Positions 12,301 to 24,300 of a stretch of DNA of 64,000 nt are shown here, in pieces (within the stretch, counting starts at the first letter, position 1; each line of letters begins with the position of its first letter). Source of the stretch: Platycnemis pennipes. Taxonomy: Eukaryota > Arthropoda > Insecta > Odonata > Platycnemididae. Location of the stretch: NCBI GenBank assembly GCA_933228895.1, contig OW121852.1, forward strand, positions 56,214,872 through 56,278,871, given 5' to 3'. A program made the translations under genes and the position numbers. Below the pieces are notes generated by a model that was not told the origin of the DNA, made no database searches, and saw only the letters and a list, made by a program, of their open reading frames with translations.

Positions 12301-15300
12301 TGACCGCGGACACAGTCCGAGGTGGGTTCTCATTTGGAAAAGGGCGAAGATAATCTCTGGTCAGTGTCCGAGGAAAGGGTCGGGAACCCCGCTGGGTCCG
12401 GTCCCAAAGCGGGGGAAAGAAATACCTGCCCGATGCCTCGCTTCAAGAGAGCTCCGTACACGGAGTGGAAAAATATTCTAGAGGAACCCGTGAGAAGGAA
12501 AGCATTTTCCTGCGTAGGACTCCGGCGCGAAAGGGTTAAGACTCCCCTTTACTGTGGTTCTCACAAGTGTATTACCATCACTAGTTATCATTCCCTTCCT
12601 AAACCCAAATTGTTCATTACCAAGGAACTTGTTAGCCCTTTATTTCTACCTTCTGTTTGTAATCCCACACAGGATTTCCCAACAAATTGGGCCTGTTACA
12701 CTTGTTAGGAAGTACTGCTTTTGGCTATCCTTTTGCTTACCATCACTTGAGACGATACCAGCTAGCCCTGGAAATTTCTTGCTTTTAACTCCAGTTAAGA
12801 CTCCTATAGTCCATTTTCTGACTTTCTTCCTCTTTGTACTATTTTAATCTAGCAACACGTAGATACTTCTATGTTACAGTAGGAGCCAGTAGCAGCACCT
12901 GGGAATCTATTTGAACTGATGCATTTTGAACTCTTTACCCTATCATCATGCAATATAATCAATATGTTCCCATTTTACTTGGCATTTACCATGAGTGTGT
13001 ACACCTCTATCTGTGATTTGTTTTAATCATTTTGCTGTTCCACCAAGTGATTCCCTCAACAATCAACCTCTTTGGTGACATTTAAACCTTGTCTTATAGG
13101 TAAATATTTTCTTCCTAAAAATTTTCCAATTATTTTCTTCCAACTTTTTTCCCTATGCCATTTCTATCTCATATCCCTTACTCAATGTAATTTTCTAACT
13201 TTTGTTTACTGACCATGAGATTCAAATCACACAGTACTATAAAACATTTTCTTATTTAGGTATTCCCCAGTAGTTTTTTTTCTAGTTTTGTGTATAGTGA
13301 CGTTTAATTCTATCATTGTACCTACCTTGGCAAATAAAAACTTGTGGTGGTTTGCTTGCATTTTTTGCATGTTGTGTTGTTAAGGTGACACATCACTTGA
13401 TAGTCGCTTCATGAATGCCCTTTTGTCTCATCTTACTGAGCCACAGTTGCTGAAAGGACTGCCTTTTTTCCTATCTCCTACCCCTTGAACTGTTTGACAT
13501 GCTTGGCCCTCTAAGAAAAACTTTTATTACTATTGCTAGCCCAGCTCTATGTATTGTGGAAACAAAGGTGCCCTTCCTACCATGTCAAGGTTGTGTCAAC
13601 GTAGGAACTGTCCATAGTACTATTGTTATTGAACTCCCTTTTAAGTACCTACTTCAAATAAGCAAAGCTGTGTGCAGCCCTAAGGTTGGTCTGGTCAGTG
13701 AGGGTAGAGCTCACTAAAAGCTTAGTCCAATGGCAAGTGAAATCCACACATCATGGTATTAGGGCCAGTTTCTTTTCCCTGTACTGCCTGCTGGTTCCCA
13801 TAAAAGAACCCCAGCTGGGTTTTTCCTCTCTTGGAATTGGAACCCAGGTCTCTGGTTTTCAGCCCAATGCTGTACCCACTGGGCTAACATGCTCTTATCA
13901 AATACTGTTATGAAATATCTGCTAAGTTTGCTCAGGTTCATAATGAGATAAATAGACCACACACATTCTCTACATTACTCACCTGATCTCCTGCCATCGT
14001 GATCCATGTACACTCCCTTATTTCACCATTGGCCATTGTGCATCTAATTATGATACTGTATTCCCTTAAATCCAAGTACCCGATAGAGGGTTTTTCATTT
14101 TGCATTGATGAATGTCATGTGATCTAATATCAGTCATGTAATTTTGATGTGAGCATTTTTTTACTTCTTCAGAAGGAGGGGGTTGGCGATGTCCAGCATG
14201 CCAGACTGTCAGAGAATCAGTGCCATATGATTACTATTGCTTTTGTGGGAAAATGAAGGATCCAGAGTGGAACCGTCGTGATACTCCTCATTCTTGTGGA
14301 GAAGTGTGTGGGAAGGGTCATGAAACTCCGGCCCACTGCACTCATACATGTATTTTGCTGTGCCATCCAGGGCCCTGCCCTCCTTGCTCCGTGATGGCAT
14401 CGAGGTAATATTTATTTCTTCCTGGATGTATCTGCTTGTTAATCTTTCAGCTGGCTTTAGATCACTATGAGACCTATGCATTTAGTTTTTTTCCATTCCA
14501 AGTGAGTAGCATCGTGGCCTTTCCCCTGCATATTTGAAGACTTAATTAGTTAAATTTGAATGTTTATATTTGGGGTGTTCAAATGAAATGGTATTAAATG
14601 TCATAGCAACCAAACTGGTTGAAATTTGAATATGCCGCATTGGGATAACATAGTAAGCCATCTAGGGACATAAATGTAGTGTCCGGCATGGTTGTGTGAG
14701 TACATGGTGCAGGAGAGATGCAGGCAGTTGTGTTCCAACCAATTGACGCAGCAGCTTGTACGACGAACTGAAGGACACAGTGGAGGACTGGCTCCTGTCA
14801 CAACCACAGGAATTCTGGGAACAGGGTATCCTTTGGCTCATGAAATAGTAGGATAGTTGCGCTCAGACCTCTGGTGATTACTTGTGAATGAAGATTTAGT
14901 TATACCCACATTGTCATTTCGTACCATTTCATTTGAACACACCTAATACATACAGGCAGATTCACAACTATGACCAAGATGATACTATTATTAGGTGCCT
15001 AACCCACTCACCTCACCAGCATTACTCAGTGCCAGTATGCTTCTTTATTGATTAAAATCTTGTAAAATATTATGGATGTGCTTGAACTGGAATAGTATAT
15101 AACTTAAATGCTTAAGATAATAGGTAGTGTGTGAATGCTTAAGGGCAAGTGATATATGAACTTCATTCTTGTCATAATAATCAGTATTATTGTGATATTA
15201 TGAAGCATTGTATTGGATTGTTTGGTTAATTAAATGAAGGATAATAATTGAAGTTCAGGTGAAATGAGCAAAAGATAAATTGTGTGAATAACCTTAAGCA

Positions 15301-18300
15301 GTAGCAATATTTTTTATTTCTCAATATCAATGTTACAAAGATAGAATAACTGCAAAAGCTTCATTGTAAATGAAGCATAGAATCATGCTTGTGTAGTTAT
15401 CTTAATCCTCAACTTACTCCACCTGTTGAATGGAATGTTAAACCTTGGACCCCTTGGCACCTGTCTTTAGGAGCAGGCTTATGCCGATTCCAGGTTTCTC
15501 ACTGTCCTCCCTCACAACCCTGGTAAATTCCTACCACTGCCCAATCAAGCACCAATCCTAATGGCACAAATGCTGCCATAGCTGTTGGTTGCCACCCCCG
15601 AACTACGTCTACTTTCATTCACTATTGTTTCTTCTCCTCTACAGGAACTGTGAATGTGGTAAAACATCCCAAGTTATAATTTGTGGAAGAAGCCAGGCTC
15701 TCTTGTGTGGAGCTGAGTGTGGAAAGGTTCTCAACTGTGGTGCTCACAACTGCTCCAAGTTGTGCCATGAAGGGCCTTGTTCTGATTGTGAGGTCATGGT
15801 AAAACAAGGCAAGTCATTCTCATGCTTTATATTATTCGTTTATTTAGAAATTTTAATGATGAGGCAAATTCCACTTTTGATTTCCATTTTGGTGAATGTG
15901 AGGAAATGTTTGCTCTTAACGTAACTTATAATTCTCATCAGTAGGGAAGAGTTTGTTCTTTAAGCAAAGTGTATTAAGCATTGTTATAGATTTTTTAAGT
16001 ATGTAATGTGATGACAAGTCAGTTTTGAATTCTCTTTTCAAACTTACTTTTTCCTTTTCACTTCAGTAGCTTTGGTGGTTTTACGTAGCATATGACTCTT
16101 GAATGCATGTTATGATGTACTATGTCAACTGTGAATATTTATTTATTTTGTCATTGTATTGTGATTTTTTAATCACTTAGTTGTGCTATAATAATCTGAT
16201 TTTCCCATTCTACTAGTTTGCTACTGTGGGAAGAATGAAAGGAGTGTTCAATGTATTCCAAGTGTGGCTGGGATTGAATTTTATGAGTGTGGGATGAAGT
16301 GTGAGCGCACGTTGGACTGCAATAATCATAAGTGTCAGGCGTTGTGTCATCCCTTGGAATGCAGCCCTTGTGCTTTGGTGCCCAAGAGTGTCACCAAATG
16401 CCCTTGTGGGAAGGTTGCCTTGGCAGAAATTGAGGGAGCTGTTGAGCGTCAGTCTTGTACGGACCCTGTACCTACTTGCGGGAAGGTTTGCGGAAAAGTT
16501 ATGAGTTGCGGCCAACCAGGTTTGTCCATTTCATCATTTTTCTTTCAAAATGAAAAGTCTGTGTCTTTCTTAATTATGGTTACTCAGTAGTGTCATTTAT
16601 TTTTTATGCATCGATTGGCTCAAATTATTTTTTCCCTTACCCTTCCTGAAAATTGGATCATCCTTGTAACAGATTAATTGTGCTTATAGACTTAGTTAGG
16701 GCTGTGCGAACAGGGATTTTTTTAAGTTGAGTGAGATCAAGCGAGAATTTGAAAAAATCTTGAATTTCGAGCGAGATTCATGCGCACTGAAATTGCAGTA
16801 CAGACTTTAATCTATGTGGGTACTAATTTTCTACTGACACAAATATAAGTTTACACTTTGGCATTATTAACCAAATTCTATTGAGCGTAACTTTAGCATT
16901 TACTTTTAGAGATCAACATCTACGTGGAATCATTAGGATGAAGGTATCCTGTATTTATCCGATGATAGGCCTCCATCAAATTATGAATACACCCCTAATT
17001 TTACCACTAAAATTTAAAAACCTTTTTTGAGTATAAATACCATCAACCAATACCTAAGCATAATGGTCTCACCCCATGTTTTAACTTGGTATCTTTTTAT
17101 ATCCCTGGCCTATATTCACATAAATACATTTAAAATAAAATAACATAACAAGATTTCAAACTTGAGAATGGTCTTTATTAAATTATTACTTTTTATTACT
17201 TAAATTATTTACGAACTCGCTAGATCAGATTGTCGGTCATGGAAATCGTGACAGGCTAGGCCTAAATTAGGTAGAGTAAAATCTGGTTATAACGCACCCC
17301 ACTGCACTGTGGGTCTCACCATGTCCCCCAAAATGATTCCATTGACTTTTTGTAACAGAAGTAGGTAACTTTTTCGTGAATTTTATCCCGATGTCCCAGC
17401 CGATGCGTCTCAACAGTGCAACTTCAAGAGATCTACGCAGTCGGCGACATGTCTAATACAGTAACACTCGTCTCACCATGTCCCCCTAAATGATTCCATT
17501 GGCTGTTTTCATTGTAAGTGGAAGGTTACTCTTTAGCAGAATTTATGCCAAAGCATTGCAACGCCGTTAGTGCTCATACCACGGTAAGCTATCATCAAGA
17601 TCACACCAACGCGATCAGCGACATCTAATATGTAGTTTGATACGAAAGAAAGACAACCATGAGAATGTAAGCACATTGTTTCATAACAAAATTAACAACC
17701 CAGCAAATCGAAATTGTTCATTATATCTTGTGAACTAGAGCTGACAATCAGTGGAGTGAATTATATATGCATTACTCCTGAGCTGGTAGATTTCCACGTT
17801 CCTGCGACGGCACTAAAACCAAGGTACAGTAGAACCTCTTTTTTACGAACCTCTAATTTACGAAATGTCACCAATTTACGAACCATTCCACCGGTCCCGA
17901 TCTTTGTATATAGGAAAACCATGTAAAATGACCTCTATTTTACGAAACCTCGATTTTACTGATTTACGAAGTGAGAGGCCGGTCCCTAGGAGTGATTGAC
18001 CTCTGTTTTACGAAGTTTTTGAAATGATTTTGTAGCACTGAACTGAGTACAATGGAATAACGATCGCTGTATACCGCGACAGGAGCAGTTGAAGCCAGAT
18101 CCGTCATGTTGAGAGGGCCCTCGGCCCAAGTATTTTATATGGGAAAATGTGGAAAAATTGAATGTGAGAATAGTGCTTTTTGACATGCTTTAACTGTAGC
18201 AAAAATCCCAGAGACTGATCATCCAAATCGCAATTCAATGCTGATTATATGATCCAAGGAAAAATGTTAAAAGACACGTAGCACAAAGTCTACTTCTCGT

Positions 18301-21300
18301 AAACAATGCCCCAGTTCATAAAATAAGCGGACTAGTGCTTGGTAATTTCTACTCCTTTTCTATCATTTTGTGCATTGCAAATACCTAACTCGTCGTCACA
18401 AAGGATCCATATTTTCTCTGGAATTATTTAAAATTAACTTTAAGATAGCCGCCGAAACTGCAATTCAGAACTTTGTACAGCCTTTCACTTGAAAATAGCA
18501 TTCCCGTAGGAAGTTCTTTGCTGCAGCTGTCGTGGAGCATAGTTTCATTAAAAAATACCAATTTTGCAAAAATAAATTACTTTTATTCAAATCTTGATGC
18601 AATTTGATTATTTAATTTTTCATTAGAAGTGTTTTACGTCGTTAGGTAAAAATTTACGATCGTGACTTTGAGAACTCGATCGCTTTCTGTAGCCGCTAGT
18701 AAATAGTTCTCGTAAATCACCGCTAAATGTCAGCACTGTAGAACGCATCTTAAAAAAAGAGGGAATTTCAAATTAACTGAGTGAATTTCTAAGATTGATT
18801 TTCATCAGCTGCGAAATATTATTAAATGTATTTCAAACGATACGCTTTCTTCAAAAAAGGCATCTTCTGGTCTTTTCACTGAAATATGCTAGGTCAGTTG
18901 GAACTTTGTTTTGAAATTTCCTAGTTAAAATGCATTCCTGGCTTTCCCATGTTAAAATGGCTTCTTTAAACACAAATCGAATTGCACTAAATATACCCCT
19001 TTTGTTAATTAATGCGTAAAATGCTTATGCTTATGCATATGCTTAAAATAGTCTGTGGGATGAGTTAATTCTCTTATGAGTTATTATTTTGAGATCTACC
19101 AACTGAACAGCTACAAGAACTTAATTCAGTTGCAGCAGCCAAGTTCATACCATTATAAATTTGTAGAAAAATATTCACCTGTTTTTTTTTAATTCATGGC
19201 TGTTTCATTCTCTTTTACTAAAGTGAGTCTCCTAGCCTTAGGAATAACGCCTATGCTATACAGCGAATCAATACAATTGAGGTATAATTTTTAAATCCTT
19301 TCAATTTGATGTAGATACACTGCACACAGAGAATTTCACGTAATATCTGTTGTTTTTTCCCAGAATGAGCAGATGACTATTATTTGTTATAGTAATTAGT
19401 TGGATTTCAACCCTAACATAACTATTTGACAAGTTAAGTACAGCATAGTGTGTAATTGCATTGAAAGTATACTCGCAATCTTTTCAGCAGAGTTTTAGTC
19501 GTTTTAGCAGATCAAGCCTCTTATGTGCATGATGTTCCTCCATGGACATTGCTCCATGCTGTGCGAGGTGTTGCCAGAGCATTGGAGTGTCACCACAATA
19601 ACTATTTCCTACTGTTGGAGATCAGTTGGTTTTGGTGACACATCAGTTCCGGAGACAGAGGAGTTAGTGGAAGAAAACCTCCAATTTACAAACCCTCTGA
19701 TTTACAAAGCTCAAATTTTTGGGTCCCTTCAACTTCGTAAAATAGAGGTTCTACTGTAATTACATTTCTACAGTCTTAGAGCATGTGATGAATGTGCTGT
19801 TTCACCTCTACCTTCGGCATAATTCGTATGAATATGTAAATTATATATTCTTTGCTTTTAGCATAAACGATATCTACCAAAAGGAAATTAACATATACAA
19901 GTAAAGGAAAAGTTGGGCTTACTCGACTGAGTGAAACGTGGTGATATAAAATGAAGTTTATTCTGGGAGTTGGGTGAGAGGCCTAAAAAAGAAAAAGTAC
20001 TCAATCAATCGGTGAACTGATGAATTGGCTAGAAAGACAGAGTGGTTGTGATCATCTTCATCTGTCACACTTGCAAAACATTAAGACTTATGATATCTCC
20101 AGGGGCGTAAGGCAGCACCGGATTTGCGTTTATGCCTTAATGGTGTCTTAGGTGGTAATGCAATACCCGCGGAGCCGAGTTGTGCCAGTTTATATATGCG
20201 TTCTTTGCATAAAGCTGCAGCCAGAGAGTAGATGACCTAAAGTCACCGGCTGCCTTTGGCACGCTCTGCATCTCGTGTCCGTCACGTTTGCCCCAAAGAT
20301 GAGGCGACGGTACACGAGGGTGTTGATGACAACATCTTGGCACGCAAGCACAAATCCCTTGGTTTAGGACTTCAGACCTGCGGAGCGCAGGAAGGCAAAT
20401 GTGAGCTCCTTCGATAGCCCATGCGTTTCCAAGTTTCAATAGAAATCTCCATGCATGGGCTTCTTGGTATTCTTGCGGAGCAGGGTCTTTTGCTCTACTT
20501 TCTTTATTTCGAGCCTTAACATGTCCGCCTTTAGCGACAAGATTGATTTGTCGCACGCTTCTCCACTGAAAGTAAGGTCCAGGTCCAACCATCCAGGAAA
20601 TCAAAAGTGGAATTTGCCTCATCATTAAAATTTCTAAATAAACGAATAATATAAAGCATGAGAATGACTTGCCTTGTTTTACCATGACCTCACAATCAGA
20701 ACAAGGCCCTTCATGGCACAACTGGAGCAGTTGTGAGCACCACAGTTGAGAACCTAGTAAAGAAAGAAGTAGAAATCTGCTTAAGTCTAAACACCTACCT
20801 ATCCATTTTTGAACCATTAGTGGTGCCACTTTCACGGTGGCAATCAGCGAAGATTACAGAAAACATCATCTTTTGAGAGTCCGTTTTAAATTAACATAAT
20901 ATGACAGCTGAGAGTAACACAAATCCAATCTTTCTTTCACTGGATATTTAAATCTAAAGTAAGTATAATAATCCATAACTTTTTTTTCCTGTGATGGACA
21001 ACAGGCGTCATTTATGCTGTTGATAATTAACTACATGTCGACTTACGCAGGAAGGTCAAACTACGCCGAAAGACATTGATGCCTCATCACATCAGACTTT
21101 TTCACGATCACGATGATCAAATATCACCTATTGAATTATGTAATGTCTTAAACCAGAGTTGGCGTTCCTAACACCCGTAGTTTGGAATCAACTCTTTTCG
21201 CTAGGCAATCAGTCGCGGGTTGTCATGCGGTTAAATCTGTCACAGAAACAGAAACGTGGAGAAAAGCAAACATGTCACCGGCCTAAATGAACATCCGCAT

Positions 21301-24300
21301 AACTCCGGATCCATGTAACTCGGATCCGCGTAAGTCAAGGACCTACTGTGGTTCTCCGCCACTGGTACATAGAATCCGCACGACTGGTATTCAAATCTTC
21401 AATCCATCGATTCAATGAAAGCCATGGATTTGATAGGATTCGACAAAATCTTTGAATCCCTGCCCCAACCATAAATATTACCAAAAAAGAAGAGAAAACA
21501 ATGAAATGCAATGATGATAGGACTCTTAGGTTTATTCACGCATATGACAATAGTATTTTGTAGAAGCTGATCATGGTGGCCAGGTCGATAACCCAATGGT
21601 ATGGCATCCCAAAGGTTGTGGGTTCAATTCCTGCCTAAGGTATGGATGTTGTGTTTATCTCAGGATTAAGATCTTTGGTTAGACAGTGTGGTGTAACTTA
21701 GTTGTCAAGCAGTTAAAGTCAAAGACTAGTAAGTTGAATCATCAGCAGAACAATAGAGTATATGCCAAATGAATTTTTAGGGGAAAATAAGTTTGGGTTT
21801 TGTGAGGTGAAGGAAACTCTGATTGTTATTGTTGTTATGGACATTTAATCCCTTTAAGTATTTGACCGCGATATTATGTGCAAAATTTTTCTCCCGAAAA
21901 ACATTTGTTTTGTGTTTATGTTGAAAAAGCTCTAACAATGAAGAAACTGTATAATTTTTCCGCAAAATATAAAAAAATGTGGCTTTTATGGGGTTAATGG
22001 AAACATAGAATCTAATAAAGAAATTTTTTCCCTGTTTTGTTGCAAGGAAATGTTTTGCTTTTCCTAAGAATTCATAGGATAGTTGGTCGTCTTGTCTTTA
22101 GTTCATGAATTTTAATGTTTGCTCATATCTTCTGCATATTTTTTTCCTTGAGGTAAGAGCAAACCTTATATAAATCTGCTGACATTTTCCTTGTAGCAAT
22201 CAAAGCTAGTTCAGGGTGTCATTCAAAATGAGTCAAGAATTTAGATTTGTGTTCTAAAGCCCACAGCAAAAAGAAACATGGTATAATGGCAAATTTTATA
22301 TTTTTTATATAAAATATAAATTTTAAATTTTTTAAATATGTATGTGATACAGATTTTTTTATTTTGTGATTGCAATACCTATTTTTCTCCAGGGAAAAAT
22401 CACCTGTGCAAGGAATTGTGTCATGAAGGTCCTTGTCCACCATGCACCCTGACCACTGCTGTTAAGTGTCGCTGTGGAAACATGAATAAGGAAATACCTT
22501 GCATTGAGCTCACTACCAAAGCTGATGATGCTAGGTGCAATAGGAAGTGCACAAAGGTAATTGCAAATAGCTGTGATTTTTCTACGCCAAAAATTACTTT
22601 GATGCTTGACCATACTCTTAGGGAAACACCAGCACAAAATTGTTTTTAAGGATAAGTTGGACAATAAGTACCATCATAAAGATTTACCTACTACCAAATG
22701 TATATCAATTAGTCTCTACATTTTATCCTTGGTTCCGAATTTGTTCTTGTATTTGTTTTTATATTGGAAGAAAAATTGATTTTTTGGGGCCCTGTTGAAT
22801 CCTAATGATTTTGAAGGATTTAGGCTGTTACCATTATATTTTAACCTGTTTTGTCTCAAAAAATGATCTCAGTGTGTTATATGTGAAGGTTTGGCCTTTG
22901 GATTAACATGTAAAATGTTACAGTTTTAATTTCCATTAATGTGTCTCTTCTCTATGGTCAGCGCTAGGGTATATGCAGTAAAACCTCGCTTTTACATTTT
23001 CCCCCGTACACATCTTTTTCAAGTCTCAATGATTTCCATATCTCAGCAATGTAACATCTTCCCCTTACTTACACTAACAAAATTTTGAATGGTCAGCCAT
23101 AATGCAATTTACATTTTACAATATGATTTTTCCATGTATGTTGTCCCAATTGTATAACTCAGGAGACTTAACGCCATGTGAAAGACCAAGTTACAACTCA
23201 ATGCGGTAAGTTGCCACTATGAAAGAGAAATAAAATTAGCTCAGATGCACTACCAGTTAACATGCCGGGTTCATCCATGACATTTTAATTCCTGGAGGTA
23301 TCACACTATGTCAATTTTGCCATGATTATTGTCCAGGTTGCACAATTCGTGGACTGGCTGATGATGTCACATAGATGATGAAATTTTATTATTCCTTATG
23401 AAGTGTATTATTTTTAGCATTTACTGCCTTGTCTTTCTTTTTTGGTGTAGCTATTATTGCAGCTTTTAAAAATCCTCCAGTTTAACTCCATCCTTATACA
23501 TCCTACGAACAAACCCATAAAATCTCTCTTATACTTCTCTTCCTTGGTTGTTGAGTAGCTTTGGTAGGATATTATCAATCCCTACTGCTTTCCCCACCTT
23601 AATTTATCATAATGTCTGCTCTATCTTACTGTCCAGTATTTCTGCTCCCATATCATCCCTATTCCTGTATTTCAATTGTTTTACAATTGTCATTGAAGAA
23701 GACTAGACATTGGGTTGGCAAAAATCAAGTAGCATTGAGATATTAATTCATGCATAACTTCTATAAAATTATGCGTACCCTCAATTCCCACAATTAACAC
23801 TTTTTCTGTTGTTCCCTGCAAAAATGTAAAAGAAGGGTTTTACTGTTTATGATTTGGCTTGTACTTGCAGTATCAAAGGAGGTGCAAGTGAGATATTGAG
23901 TTAAATTGATTGGAACATTGGTATGGTTATATAAAACCACATGTGTCTTACAAAATGTTTCCTCAGAAACATGCCCTGCTAAAATTTAAGTGCATCTTAT
24001 ATCTTGTCAACTATGGTAATTTGTAACATTCTTGGAAAATGTTGCTATACATCCTGTGGCAAGGATTAGTTTATGTCATTATGTGAAAACAATGAGTCTT
24101 AGTAATTCCCAATGACTTTTGTTAGAATTGATTCAATATTAACCAGGCCAGAATTCTTGTCTGTGGCCTAGCACTTAAGCTACCAGTATAAATTTCATCT
24201 CAATAAATCTAAGGTTTATCACTTGTCTATGTTCATTTTAATTTTGTTATGGATTTACTTGACTTTTGATAAATTTACTCTGATTTTATGCATTCATCAC

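Noticed and set aside
15799..15800. GT donor for exon 4 at ATG|gtaaaa
   Set aside because: It leaves phase 0 while exon 5 needs phase 1, so exon 5 would be read out of frame.
20137..20835. A 232-codon open frame on the - strand containing [10 protein letters not shown]
   Set aside because: It is a chance join of an inverted stc exon 4 copy, its intron sequence and an off-frame LINE fragment, not a gene.
21573..21645. Functional tRNA gene
   Set aside because: Box A and B are present but no seven-pair acceptor stem or convincing anticodon arm could be drawn.
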